From positions 46,313-110,312 of the forward strand of contig MLHP01000010.1 in the NCBI GenBank assembly GCA_001999425.1: a stretch of DNA of 64,000 nucleotides, read 5' to 3'. The DNA comes from Rodentibacter genomosp. 2. Its GTDB lineage: Bacteria > Pseudomonadota > Gammaproteobacteria > Enterobacterales > Pasteurellaceae. This document shows, piece by piece, positions 39,644 through 49,300 of the stretch (within the stretch, counting starts at the first letter, position 1; every line of letters begins with the position of its first letter). The notes under the pieces were generated by a model, which worked only from the letters and a program-made list of their open reading frames with translations, did not search any database and was not told the origin of the DNA. Position numbers and translations under genes: made by a program.

Positions 39644-41767
39644 CTAAAGGTGTTTTACCCGACGTTTTACTTCTTCTTGTTTGCCCGCATTAAACGGACG
39701 CGCATCAGGACTGCCCAGATAGCCGCATACACGGCGGGTAACCGACACTTTACTGCTGTCGTGATTACCGCATTTCGGGCAAACGAAACCTTTGCTGGTG
39801 CATTCAAATTCTCCGGTAAAACCGCATTCGTAGCATTCATCAATAGGCGTGTTGGTGCCATAATAAGGCACGCGATCGTAGCTATAATCCCAAACATCTT
39901 CCAGTGCTTTCAAATTATGTTGAATATTGGGATATTCACCGTAACAAATAAAACCACCGCTTGCTAAAGGCGGATAATCCATTTCAAAATCTAATTTATC
40001 GTAAGGATTGACTTTCTTTTCCACATCCAAATGATAACTGTTGGTGTAATAACCTTTGTCCGTTACACCTTCAATCACGCCGAATTGTTTCGTATCCAAA
40101 CGACAGAAACGATCGCATAAATTTTCACTTGGTGTTGAATAAAGGCTGAAGGCGTAGCCTGTTTCTTTCTGCCACTGTTTCACCGCATTGCTTAAATGCG
40201 CAACGATCGCGAGACCTTTTTGGCGGAGTTGTTCATTATCAAAAATATGCCCTTGTTTATAAAGCGCATTGATAGTTTCATGAATGCCAATATAACCGAG
40301 CGAAATGGAGGCTCGCCCCTGTTTGAAAATCTGTGCTACGTTGTCATCCGCTTTTAAACGCACGCCACAAGCGCCTTCCATATAAAGAATTGGAGCAACG
40401 CGCGCTTTGGTATTTTCAAGGCGTGCGATTCGGGTCATCAAGGCTTTTTTGGCAATGGCTAGGCGTTCATCTAAAGTGCGGTAGAAATCCACTTCGTTTT
40501 TCGCCTCTAGTGCAATGCGTGGAAGATTTAAACTCACCACGCCAAGATTATTGCGTCCGTCGTGAATTTCTTCCCCATTTTCTTTGTATGCACCCAAGAA
40601 ACTACGGCAACCCATTGGTGCTTTAAAAGACCCTGTTACTTTGACGACTTGATCATAATTGAGAATATCCGGATACATACGTTTAGAAGCACATTCAAGT
40701 GCAAGCTGTTTAATATCGTAATTTGGATCGCCCTTTGCTTGGTTGAGTCCTTTTTTAATGGTGAATACGAGCTTTGGAAAAACCGGTGTTTTATGATTTT
40801 TACCTAATCCACGAATACGATTTTTCAAAATAGCTTGTTGAATTAAACGTTCTTGCCAACTCTCACCCAAACCAAAACCAAAGGTTACAAAAGGCGTTTG
40901 ACCGTTAGAAGTATGCAGGGTATTCACTTCATATTCTAGAGATTGGAACGCATCAAAACATTCTTTTTCAATTAATGACTTTGCATAACCTTCCGCATCT
41001 GGCACCTGCCAATCTTGTGCATTTTTTAAATGTTTTTCATAGCTGATTTGAACATAAGGAGCAAGCACTTCATCAATACGATTAATGGTTGTGCCGCCAT
41101 AAATGTGGCTTGCCACTTGCGCAATGATTTGAGCGGTAACCGCTGTTGCCGTACCGATAGATTTCGGCGGCTCGATTTCTGCATTGCCCATTTTGAACCC
41201 TTGGGAAAGCATACCTTTGAGATCGACCAACATGCAGTTAAACATTGGGAAGAATGGGGCGTAATCTAAATCGTGATAGTGAATTTCGCCTTTTTCATGC
41301 GCCTCCACAACATCACGGGGCAAAATGTAATGTTTGGCATAATGTTTCGCCACAATACCGGCGAGTAAATCCCGTTGGGTCGGAATGACTTTGGCATCTT
41401 TGTTCGCATTCTCATTTAAGAGTTCCACATTGCTTTGTTCAATTAAACCTTCAATTTCCTTGGTCAGTTTGCTACGTTTTTCACGGGCTAAATCACGATC
41501 GTGACGGTATTCAATATAAACACGTGCAACTTGTGGGTAATGACTTTTCATCAGTTTATCTTCAACGATTTTTTGAATTTGATGAATGTCGATCTCTTGT
41601 TGGTAATGGCTAAAAATCTCATGGCTCACATCTTGCCCGATTTGATGAAAATAAAATTCATCGTAAATATTAACCGCACTTGCGGCTTTTTTTATTGCAT
41701 TGATAATCCGTTGAATTTCAAAATCAACGCGAGAACCATCACGTTTGATTACGCTAAAATTGTTCAT
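39644..41767 (-). CDS. nrdD: Anaerobic ribonucleoside-triphosphate reductase NrdD
   Basis: NrdD is the oxygen-sensitive class III reductase that makes dNTPs without air. In 707 residues (E. coli 712) it has an N-terminal ATP-cone (VIKRDGSRVDFE, residues 5-16). Four zinc cysteines lie near residues 645-672 (CYEC, CPKC), and the glycyl radical site is Gly682 in RRVCGYLG. The frame opens 23 codons earlier, but MNNFSVIKRDG is the family start. The activase gene nrdG, usually adjacent, is not in the window. NrdR boxes and an FNR site lie upstream. Confidence 0.95.
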   Translation of the reverse strand: MNNFSVIKRDGSRVDFEIQRIINAIKKAASAVNIYDEFYFHQIGQDVSHEIFSHYQQEIDIHQIQKIVEDKLMKSHYPQVARVYIEYRHDRDLAREKRSKLTKEIEGLIEQSNVELLNENANKDAKVIPTQRDLLAGIVAKHYAKHYILPRDVVEAHEKGEIHYHDLDYAPFFPMFNCMLVDLKGMLSQGFKMGNAEIEPPKSIGTATAVTAQIIAQVASHIYGGTTINRIDEVLAPYVQISYEKHLKNAQDWQVPDAEGYAKSLIEKECFDAFQSLEYEVNTLHTSNGQTPFVTFGFGLGESWQERLIQQAILKNRIRGLGKNHKTPVFPKLVFTIKKGLNQAKGDPNYDIKQLALECASKRMYPDILNYDQVVKVTGSFKAPMGCRSFLGAYKENGEEIHDGRNNLGVVSLNLPRIALEAKNEVDFYRTLDERLAIAKKALMTRIARLENTKARVAPILYMEGACGVRLKADDNVAQIFKQGRASISLGYIGIHETINALYKQGHIFDNEQLRQKGLAIVAHLSNAVKQWQKETGYAFSLYSTPSENLCDRFCRLDTKQFGVIEGVTDKGYYTNSYHLDVEKKVNPYDKLDFEMDYPPLASGGFICYGEYPNIQHNLKALEDVWDYSYDRVPYYGTNTPIDECYECGFTGEFECTSKGFVCPKCGNHDSSKVSVTRRVCGYLGSPDARPFNAGKQEEVKRRVKHL

Positions 41768-41805
41768 AATATGCTCCAAATCATTATGCGTTATAAAAGA
41801 TAGAA

Positions 41806-41821
41806 ACACTATATATAGAAC
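41806..41821 (-). promoter_or_regulatory. NrdR box 1 of nrdD
   Basis: ACACTATATATAGAAC matches the NrdR box consensus ACACWATATATWGTGT except near one end. It is about 40 bases before the nrdD start codon and is paired with a second box 32 bases away. Confidence 0.72.
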
Positions 41822-41837
41822 TAAATTTATAATCAAT

Positions 41838-41853
41838 ACACAATATGTAGTGT
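41838..41853 (-). promoter_or_regulatory. NrdR box 2 of nrdD
   Basis: ACACAATATGTAGTGT is an almost perfect NrdR box. The 32-base distance to the first box (about three helical turns) is the spacing typical of NrdR box pairs in front of ribonucleotide reductase genes. Confidence 0.82.
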
Positions 41854-41956
41854 TTTTATTGGTGTTTTATAGGTAAAAATAAAGATGAGCTATTGATTTT
41901 ATTGAGTTGATGGAGTGATTATTTGTAGGAATTAATTTTAAATAAAATATTAATTT

Positions 41957-41970
41957 TTGATCTAGATCAG
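41957..41970 (-). promoter_or_regulatory. FNR site upstream of nrdD
   Basis: TTGATCTAGATCAG matches the FNR consensus TTGATNNNNATCAA at nine of ten fixed positions. It is about 190 bases before nrdD, an enzyme needed only without oxygen. In E. coli FNR activates nrdDG. Confidence 0.65.
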
Positions 41971-41987
41971 ATTTTTTAAAATAAAAA

Positions 41988-42013
41988 ACGGTCGAAAAAT
42001 CGACCGCTCTTTT
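41988..42013 (-). terminator. Hairpin terminator of grpE
   Basis: ACGGTCG and CGACCGCTCTTTT-type arms form a stem around a short A-rich loop in the gap between grpE and the nrdD promoter. On the minus strand it follows the grpE stop codon and ends in T-rich sequence. Confidence 0.65.
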
Positions 42014-42026
42014 CATTGGATTAAAT

Positions 42027-42611
42027 TTAGGCTGCTACCATTACCATCGCGGGGCGAATAACGCGTCCGTTTAACGTGTAGCCTTTTTGTAAAACGGCAG
42101 TGATTTGATTAGATTCAAATCCTTCCGCCGGTTGCATAGAAATGGCTTGGTGTAAATCCGGGTTGAAGTTTTCTCCTACGATACCTACCGCTTCGACCCC
42201 AAAGCGACCTACAGTTGCAACAAGCTCTTTTAAAGTAAGCTCCACACCATCAAATAAGGCTTTTACGCCTTCATCTTCAGTATTTGCCGGTGTGCTAAGT
42301 GCACGTTCTAAGTTATCTATGGTGTTTAAAATGTCTTTTGAGAATTTCTCTAGGGCAAATTTATGCGCTTTTTCTACATCCTGCTCGGTACGGCGGCGAA
42401 TATTGTCAATTTCTGCACGGGTACGAAGTAAAAGATCTTGTTCTTTTTTTGAGGTTTCTTCTACTTGTGTTTTAAGTTGTTCCTCAAGTTCTTGAACGCG
42501 GGCAATGGCTTCTTCTAAAGGATCGTCAGCTTGTACCTGTTCAACCTCTTCCGTTTGAATCTCTTCAATAGGTTCTTCAGTTGTATTAATTTTTTGTTCT
42601 TGTTCGGACAT
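42027..42611 (-). CDS. grpE: Nucleotide exchange factor GrpE
   Basis: GrpE releases ADP from DnaK. The 194-residue protein (E. coli 197) has an acidic N-terminus, a long coiled-coil helix (about residues 40-95) with [18 protein letters not shown], and the C-terminal beta domain with NPDLHQAI near residue 150 and [18 protein letters not shown] at the end. The frame is open eleven codons upstream; the ATG at 42611 was chosen because ATGGAGA precedes it. A sigma-32-like promoter lies upstream. It is divergent from nadK. Confidence 0.94.
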   Translation of the reverse strand: MSEQEQKINTTEEPIEEIQTEEVEQVQADDPLEEAIARVQELEEQLKTQVEETSKKEQDLLLRTRAEIDNIRRRTEQDVEKAHKFALEKFSKDILNTIDNLERALSTPANTEDEGVKALFDGVELTLKELVATVGRFGVEAVGIVGENFNPDLHQAISMQPAEGFESNQITAVLQKGYTLNGRVIRPAMVMVAA

Positions 42612-42671
42612 TTTGTTCTCCATTAATTCAAAAATTGGCGACATTTTAGCAAAATTAAAGTGCTATGTAAT

Positions 42672-42697
42672 ATAATGGCAAAAATTTTGAATTCAAG
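42672..42697 (-). promoter_or_regulatory. Sigma-32-like heat-shock promoter of grpE
   Basis: On the minus strand CTTGAA is followed after 13 bases by CCATTAT, close to the heat-shock consensus CTTGAAA-N13-15-CCCCAT. It would give a leader of about 55 bases before grpE. grpE is a known sigma-32 gene in E. coli. An uptake signal overlaps the -35 side. Confidence 0.55.
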
Positions 42698-42728
42698 TGC
42701 GGTTGATATTCCGCCTAAATTAATGAAG

Positions 42729-43619
42729 ATGAACGAACTACATAACTCCTTTAAAATTATTGGCTTAGCAGGGAAACCACGTAATGACGTGAATCTGCAA
42801 ATGCACAAAAATGTGTACCATTGGCTAATTGAGCGTGGCTATCAGGTATTAGTTGAAAAAGAGGTCGCAGAAAAACTTGAGTTTCCTGAACACACACTGG
42901 CGACATTAGAGCAAATCGGGCAGCTGGCACAGCTTGTGATTGTAATTGGGGGAGATGGTAATATGCTTGGACGTGCGCGTATTCTTGCAAAATATAATAT
43001 TCCTCTTATCGGAATTAACCGTGGTAACCTTGGTTTTTTAACGGATATCGACCCGAAAAATGCTTATGCCCAATTAGAAGCCTGTTTAGAACGAGGCGAA
43101 TTTTTTGTGGAAGAGCGTTTTCTCTTAGAAGCCCAAATTGAGCAAAATGGAGAAATTATTGCTAAAGGAAATGCAATTAATGAGGCTGTTATTCACCCTG
43201 CAAAAATTGCACATATGATTGATTTCCATGTGTATATTAATGATAAATTTGCTTTTTCTCAGCGTTCTGACGGGTTAATTGTTTCGACTCCAACAGGATC
43301 AACGGCTTATTCCCTTTCCGCTGGAGGGCCGATTTTAACACCAAATTTAAATGCGATTGCGTTAGTGCCAATGTTTCCTCACACACTTTCATCACGCCCT
43401 CTCGTTATTGATGGCGACAGTAAAATTTCTATCCGTTTTGCCGAGCATAATACTTCTCAGTTGGAAGTGGGGTGTGATAGCCAAATTGCATTGGGCTTTT
43501 CACCGGATGATGTGGTTCATATTGAAAAAAGCAAACATAAATTACGTTTGCTTCATCTAAAAAATTATAATTATTACAACGTATTAAGTACAAAGTTGGG
43601 CTGGTTAAAAAATTTCTAA
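42729..43619 (+). CDS. nadK: NAD kinase
   Basis: NadK phosphorylates NAD to NADP. The 296-residue protein has the catalytic [11 protein letters not shown] near residue 75, the substrate segment [10 protein letters not shown] near 99 and [17 protein letters not shown] near 190. The open frame reaches back to 42660, with another ATG at 42675 (MAKILNSS). The start at 42729 ([12 protein letters not shown]) was chosen because it aligns with E. coli NadK; no candidate has a strong ribosome site. It lies directly upstream of recN, as in E. coli. Confidence 0.92.
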   Translation: MNELHNSFKIIGLAGKPRNDVNLQMHKNVYHWLIERGYQVLVEKEVAEKLEFPEHTLATLEQIGQLAQLVIVIGGDGNMLGRARILAKYNIPLIGINRGNLGFLTDIDPKNAYAQLEACLERGEFFVEERFLLEAQIEQNGEIIAKGNAINEAVIHPAKIAHMIDFHVYINDKFAFSQRSDGLIVSTPTGSTAYSLSAGGPILTPNLNAIALVPMFPHTLSSRPLVIDGDSKISIRFAEHNTSQLEVGCDSQIALGFSPDDVVHIEKSKHKLRLLHLKNYNYYNVLSTKLGWLKNF

Positions 43620-43631
43620 ATAAAATCTTTA

Positions 43632-43647
43632 CTGTATATTGAAACAG
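43632..43647 (+). promoter_or_regulatory. LexA box of recN
   Basis: CTGTATATTGAAACAG has both CTG/CAG ends and a close match to the LexA consensus. A weaker half-match ending ATATACAG lies at 43654-43669. recN of E. coli also has more than one LexA box and is strongly SOS-induced. Confidence 0.82.
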
Positions 43648-43686
43648 TATTAATATAATAAATATACAGTAAACAAGGATTTTATT

Positions 43687-45363
43687 ATGCTTACCCAACT
43701 TACTATTAATAATTTTGCGATTGTTCGTCAGCTAGATGTTGAATTCGCCAAAGGAATGTCTGTGATTACCGGTGAAACCGGTGCCGGTAAATCCATTGCT
43801 ATTGATGCTTTGGGTTTATGTTTAGGGCAACGTGTAGAAAGTTCAATGGTAAGAGATGGGCAAGAACGTGCTGAGATTTGTGCGAGTTTTCACCTTGCTC
43901 CCCATAATCCTGCTTATCATTGGTTACAGGAACAAGAATTACAGGATTCCGAAAATCCTTTCGAATGTATTTTACGCCGGGTGATCAATGCTGATGGTCG
44001 TTCCAAAGCATTTATCAATGGCACGCCGGTTTCTGCCACTCTACTTAAAGACATCGGTCAATATCTTATCCATATTAATGGTCAACATGCTTCGCAGCTT
44101 CTGCTAAAAAGCGACTATCAACTTCAATTAGTGGATAGTTTTGCGCAACATACTGACTTATTAAACCAAATGCGTGATGATTATCACACATGGAAAAATT
44201 TGCAAACCCAAGTTAAGACATTTCAACAAAAAGTCGCAGAAAATGAATCTAAAAAACAGTTATTACAATACCAAGTTGAAGAGCTGGATGAATTTAATCT
44301 TCGACCTAATGAATACCTTGAATTAGAAGAAGAGCAACGCCGTTTATCAAGTAGTGAACAGCTTACTCAACTTTCACAATCGGCTTTACAGATTTTAAGT
44401 GAAAATGAAACGGTAAATATTGATTCGATGTTATATCGTGCAACTCGGTATATTGACGAACTGGTGGAATTGGAGCCACGTTATGCGGAGGCGCAAAATT
44501 TACTGAATGAGGCGCTGATTCAAGTACAAGAAGCAACCGGTGAGATTCAACATTTATCATCAAATATTGAGCAAGATCCCATGTTGTTACAAGAAATTGA
44601 ACAGCGTATGGGGCAAGCATTACAGCTGGCAAGAAAGCATAATGTGAAGCCTGAGGAATTAGCCGGGTTGCATAAAAAATTAAAAGAGGAATTGACCGCA
44701 CTGTTAGATTTTTCAGAAAGTGAAGAGTTATTGATTGCGCAAGAAAAAACGGCTTTTACACAAATGCAAGCGACGGTACAGGCATTAACAAGTAGTCGTC
44801 AGAAAGCCGCAAACGAGTTGGCGCAGCAAGTTACGCTATCTATTAAACAGCTTGCAATGGAAAATGCGGAATTCTATGTAGAAGTGAAAACAGATAATGA
44901 CAAAATCACAAGCAATGGGGCGGATCAGGTTGTGTTTACCTTACGTAGTAATTTAGGACAACAACCCCAGTCATTGGCAAAAGCATCAGGGGGGGAACTT
45001 TCCCGCATTTCTCTCGCTATTCAGGTTTTAGCGTCCGATCAATCTGCGGTTCCCACTTTAATTTTTGATGAAGTTGATGTTGGTATTAGCGGTTCGACGG
45101 CGAGTGTAGTAGGCAAATTATTGCGTCAGTTAGGCGATAAATGCCAAGTATTCTGTGTCACTCATTTACCTCAAGTAGCCTGTTGCGGACATTATCAATT
45201 TAATGTAGAAAAACTGATCGTTGATGAAAAAACAGAAACAAAAATGACCGCACTCTCACAGTCAGAACGTATTCCTGCGTTAGCCCGTTTATTGGGGGGA
45301 AGTCAGATTACCGATTTGGCGTTAGCGAATGCCAAAGAAATGCTTGAATCTATTTCGTCATAA
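43687..45363 (+). CDS. recN: DNA repair protein RecN
   Basis: RecN is an SMC-like ATPase that acts in double-strand break repair. The 558-residue protein (E. coli 553) has Walker A GETGAGKS near residue 29 and long coiled-coil arms (about residues 150-230 and 260-365). The C-terminal ABC signature is ASGGELSRISLA near 435, with Walker B TLIFDEVDVGISG near 458. It starts LTQLTINNFAIV, the usual SMC-like opening. LexA control is visible upstream. Confidence 0.95.
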   Translation: MLTQLTINNFAIVRQLDVEFAKGMSVITGETGAGKSIAIDALGLCLGQRVESSMVRDGQERAEICASFHLAPHNPAYHWLQEQELQDSENPFECILRRVINADGRSKAFINGTPVSATLLKDIGQYLIHINGQHASQLLLKSDYQLQLVDSFAQHTDLLNQMRDDYHTWKNLQTQVKTFQQKVAENESKKQLLQYQVEELDEFNLRPNEYLELEEEQRRLSSSEQLTQLSQSALQILSENETVNIDSMLYRATRYIDELVELEPRYAEAQNLLNEALIQVQEATGEIQHLSSNIEQDPMLLQEIEQRMGQALQLARKHNVKPEELAGLHKKLKEELTALLDFSESEELLIAQEKTAFTQMQATVQALTSSRQKAANELAQQVTLSIKQLAMENAEFYVEVKTDNDKITSNGADQVVFTLRSNLGQQPQSLAKASGGELSRISLAIQVLASDQSAVPTLIFDEVDVGISGSTASVVGKLLRQLGDKCQVFCVTHLPQVACCGHYQFNVEKLIVDEKTETKMTALSQSERIPALARLLGGSQITDLALANAKEMLESISS

Positions 45364-45517
45364 CTTATCCAAATTCCATTAAATTTGGGATAGATAAATT
45401 TACTTTTACTCCGATTTTTTACTAAATAAAAATACAGGAAATTAATAACTTGCTATAATTTCACTCGATTCATATTTTGTAAAACACATTTTTATAACCA
45501 TTTTTTTAGGAGCTATG

Positions 45518-45970
45518 ATGTCGTTACAGTTCAATATGATCGCTTTGTTGCTGGTGATTTTTATTATTCTCGGAGTCATTAGCCATAACAGCGCGATTAC
45601 AATTTCATCAGCAGTATTGTTGATTATGCAGCAGACTTTTTTATCTGGATATATCCCATTACTTGAAAAGTATGGTTTAAAAATCGGGATTATTATTTTA
45701 ACCATTGGTGTATTAAGTCCATTGGTTTCAGGTAAAATTCAGTTACCTAATTTAGCCAATTTGTTAAGCTGGAAAATGGTATTTTCGGTTATCGTTGGTA
45801 TGTTTGTAGCATGGCTTGCCGGCAAAGGCGTTTCGCTAATGGGGGAGCAACCGATATTGGTTACCGGTTTACTGGTAGGAACAGTCATCGGCGTTGCTTT
45901 TCTTGGCGGTATTCCGGTCGGTCCCCTTATTGCAGCAGGAATTTTAGCGCTATTAATCGGAAAATTTTAG
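45518..45970 (+). CDS. DUF441 family (YeaL-like) membrane protein
   Basis: This is a 150-residue inner-membrane protein of the UPF0756/DUF441 (YeaL) family, with four hydrophobic segments. Visible family features are the short loops after [10 protein letters not shown] near residue 49 and the Gly-rich end [18 protein letters not shown]. Two ATG codons are in tandem; the second is better spaced from TTAGGAG. It abuts the DUF423 gene. Function unknown. Confidence 0.85.
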   Translation: MSLQFNMIALLLVIFIILGVISHNSAITISSAVLLIMQQTFLSGYIPLLEKYGLKIGIIILTIGVLSPLVSGKIQLPNLANLLSWKMVFSVIVGMFVAWLAGKGVSLMGEQPILVTGLLVGTVIGVAFLGGIPVGPLIAAGILALLIGKF

Positions 45971-46345
45971 ATGAAGAATAAATGGTTATTTATTGCTGCG
46001 TTGAGTGGGTTTTTCAGCGTTGCTTTGGGCGCATTTGCCGCACACGGTTTAACTCATATTTTGGATAACAAAGCCCTCGCATGGATTGATACTGGTCTGA
46101 AATATCAACTATTTCATACTTTAGCAATTTTAGCAGTGGGGCTATCGACATGGTGCAATAATAAATTCGCAAATTTAGCCACAGCGACATGGACATTCGG
46201 TATATTGCTTTTTAGTGGCAGCTTATATGCCCTTGCATTCGGTTTGGGAAAGGCGGTAGTTTGGCTCACACCGATTGGCGGTACTTTATTTTTAATTGGC
46301 TGGTTTAGCCTAGCTTACGGCAGTTTCAAAAGTAAATCAGAATGA
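45971..46345 (+). CDS. DUF423 family (YgdD-like) membrane protein
   Basis: This 124-residue inner-membrane protein of the DUF423/YgdD family has four hydrophobic segments and the family features GAFAAHGL near residue 21, KYQLFHTLAI near residue 44 and TPIGGTLFLIGW near residue 97. It begins immediately after the DUF441 stop. Its TGA overlaps the hrpA ATG (ATGA), implying translational coupling. The molecular role is unknown. Confidence 0.88.
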   Translation: MKNKWLFIAALSGFFSVALGAFAAHGLTHILDNKALAWIDTGLKYQLFHTLAILAVGLSTWCNNKFANLATATWTFGILLFSGSLYALAFGLGKAVVWLTPIGGTLFLIGWFSLAYGSFKSKSE

Positions 46346-49300
46346 AAAAAAGAACGATAAAATCTGAATTTAATTCTTTACAACAATCTCTTTTCTCTCA
46401 ACTTAATAATCTGATGTTCGTGGAAAAACGTCGGCTATTTTCGCGTATTCAAGGCATTAGTAAAATTAAAAATCACGACGCACAGCAGGCAGTGGCATCG
46501 GAAATTGAACAACAAATTCAACAGGCAAAATTGCGTGTGGCACAGCGTAAAACTGCGGTTAAAAATCCCATTATTTTCCCTGAAGATCTACCGGTTAGCC
46601 AACGTAAAAAGGAAATTGAAAAGTTATTATCCGAGCACCAAGTTATTGTAGTGGCAGGGGAGACCGGATCAGGCAAAACCACTCAGTTGCCGAAAATGTG
46701 CTTGGAGTTGGGATTAGGTCATTTAGGTATGATTGGGCATACCCAACCTCGCCGCATTGCCGCCCGTTCGGTTGCTGCCCGTATCGCTGAAGAATTACAA
46801 AGCGACTTGGGTGATTTGGTGGGATATAAAGTCCGTTTTAATGACCAAATTAGCGATAATACCCAAATAAAACTGATGACCGATGGGATTTTACTGGCAG
46901 AAATTCAAACGGATCGTTTCCTCAATCAATATTCCTGTCTGATTATTGATGAAGCACACGAACGCAGTCTAAATAACGATTTTATCCTCGGTTATTTAAA
47001 ACAGCTTTTACCACGTCGCCCGGATTTAAAAGTCATCATTACTTCCGCAACGATTGATGTGGAACGTTTTTCCAAACATTTTAATCACGCCCCTATTATC
47101 GAAGTATCAGGTAGAACTTATCCCGTAGAAGTGCGTTATCGTCCAATTATTGATGAAGAAGATCAAGATCAACTACAAAGCATTTTGAATGCAGTAGATG
47201 AACTTCAAGCGGAAGGTCGAGGAGATATTTTGATTTTTATGAGTGGAGAGCGGGAAATTCGTGATACGGCAGAAGCATTACAAAAGCAAAATCTAAAACA
47301 TACGGAAATTCTACCGCTGTTTGCCCGCCTTTCCGCACTGGAGCAAAACAAAATCTTCCATCCGAGCGGATTAAATCGCATCGTACTTGCTACCAATGTG
47401 GCGGAAACCTCACTCACCGTACCGGGAATTAAATACGTGATTGACCCGGGCACAGCACGCATTTCCCGTTATAGTTATCGGACAAAAGTTCAACGTTTAC
47501 CGATTGAACCGATTTCACAGGCTTCTGCGAATCAACGGAAAGGGCGTTGTGGGCGTGTGAGTGAAGGTATTTGTATCCGCCTTTATTCGGAAGAGGATTT
47601 TAATTCCCGACCGGAATTTACCGATCCGGAAATTTTGCGCACTAATTTGGCTTCCGTTATTTTACAAATGACGGCATTAGGCTTGGATGATATAGAAGCG
47701 TTTCCATTTGTCGATGCGCCGGATAGACGGAATATTCAAGACGGCGTGAAATTGTTGGAAGAATTGGGCGCGCTTGAAACGATTAAAACAAAATCAGGTG
47801 AAAAACGCCGATTGACACAAATAGGTCGTCAACTTGCCCAACTTCCGGTTGATCCCCGATTAGCAAGAATGCTACTAAGTGCGGTCAATTTTGCGAGTGT
47901 TTATGAAGTCATGGTGATTGTTTCTGCACTATCCATTCAAGATCCGCGTGAACGCCCAACGGAGAAGCAGCAATCTGCCGATGAAAAACATCGTCGCTTT
48001 GCAGATAAGAAATCCGATTTCTTGGCATTTTTAAACCTTTGGAATTATCTCCAAGAACAACAAAAAGCATTGACCAAAAATCAATTTCGCCGCCAGTGTC
48101 AAAAAGATTTCTTAAATTACTTGCGTATCCGAGAATGGCAGGATATTTATCATCAAATTCGTCTTGCGGTGCGTGAGATGGGGTTGCCGATTAATTCAGA
48201 AAAAGCAGAATATCAGCAAATTCATACCGCACTTTTAAGCGGTTTATTGTCTCATATCGGGCTGAAAGATACGGAAAAGCAACAATATCTAGGAGGGCGT
48301 AATACCCATTTTTCAATTTTCCCCAATTCTGTACTTTTCAAAAAACAGCCCAAATGGGTGATGACAGCGGAATTAGTGGAAACCTCGAAACTTTGGGGGC
48401 GTATGGTGTCGGAAATTGAATCTGAATGGATTGAGCCGCTCGCCGATCATTTAGTGAAAAAATCTTATGCTGAGCCACGTTGGTCGAAGTCACGCGGTGC
48501 GGTGATTGCCGATGAAAAGGTAAGTCTATACGGTGTGCCGATTGTTGTGGCAAGGCCGGTAAATTATGGCGCTATCGATCCTATTGTGAGCCGAGAGATT
48601 TTTATTCAATCTGCCTTGGTTGAAGGAAATTGGCACACAAAACACAATTTTTTCAAACAAAATCAGTACTTGATTCGTGAAGTAGAAGAGTTGGAACACA
48701 AAAGCCGTCGTCGAGATATTTTAGTTGATGAGCGCACATTATTTGAATTTTATGATCAACGTATTGGCACAGAGGTAGTATCGCAGAAACATTTTGATGC
48801 GTGGTGGAAAAAAGCTTCAAAACAGGATTCGGAATTACTTAATTTTGAACGTTCTTTCCTCATTAATGAGGGGGCGGAGAAAGTGAGTAAACTGGATTTC
48901 CCCAATTTTTGGTATCAGGGTAATCTTAAGCTCAAACTCACCTATCAATTTGAACCGGGAACTGAAGCGGACGGTGTAACGGTGCATATTCCGTTGCCAT
49001 TGCTTAATCAAGTAGAAATGGGCGGTTTTGACTGGCAAATTCCGGGATTGCGCGAGGAATTGGTGATTGCATTGATTAAATCGTTGCCGAAATTATACCG
49101 ACGTAATTTTGTTCCGGCACCCAATTATGCTCGCGCTTTTTTAGAACGTGCTATTCCCTTAGAAAAACCGCTATTGGATACGCTCATCTATGAATTGCGT
49201 CGTATGACGGGGGTAATAGTGGCGGAGGAACATTGGAATTGGGCACAAATTCCAAGCCATTTAAAAATGACTTTCCGTGTTGTAGATGAAAAAGGAAAGA

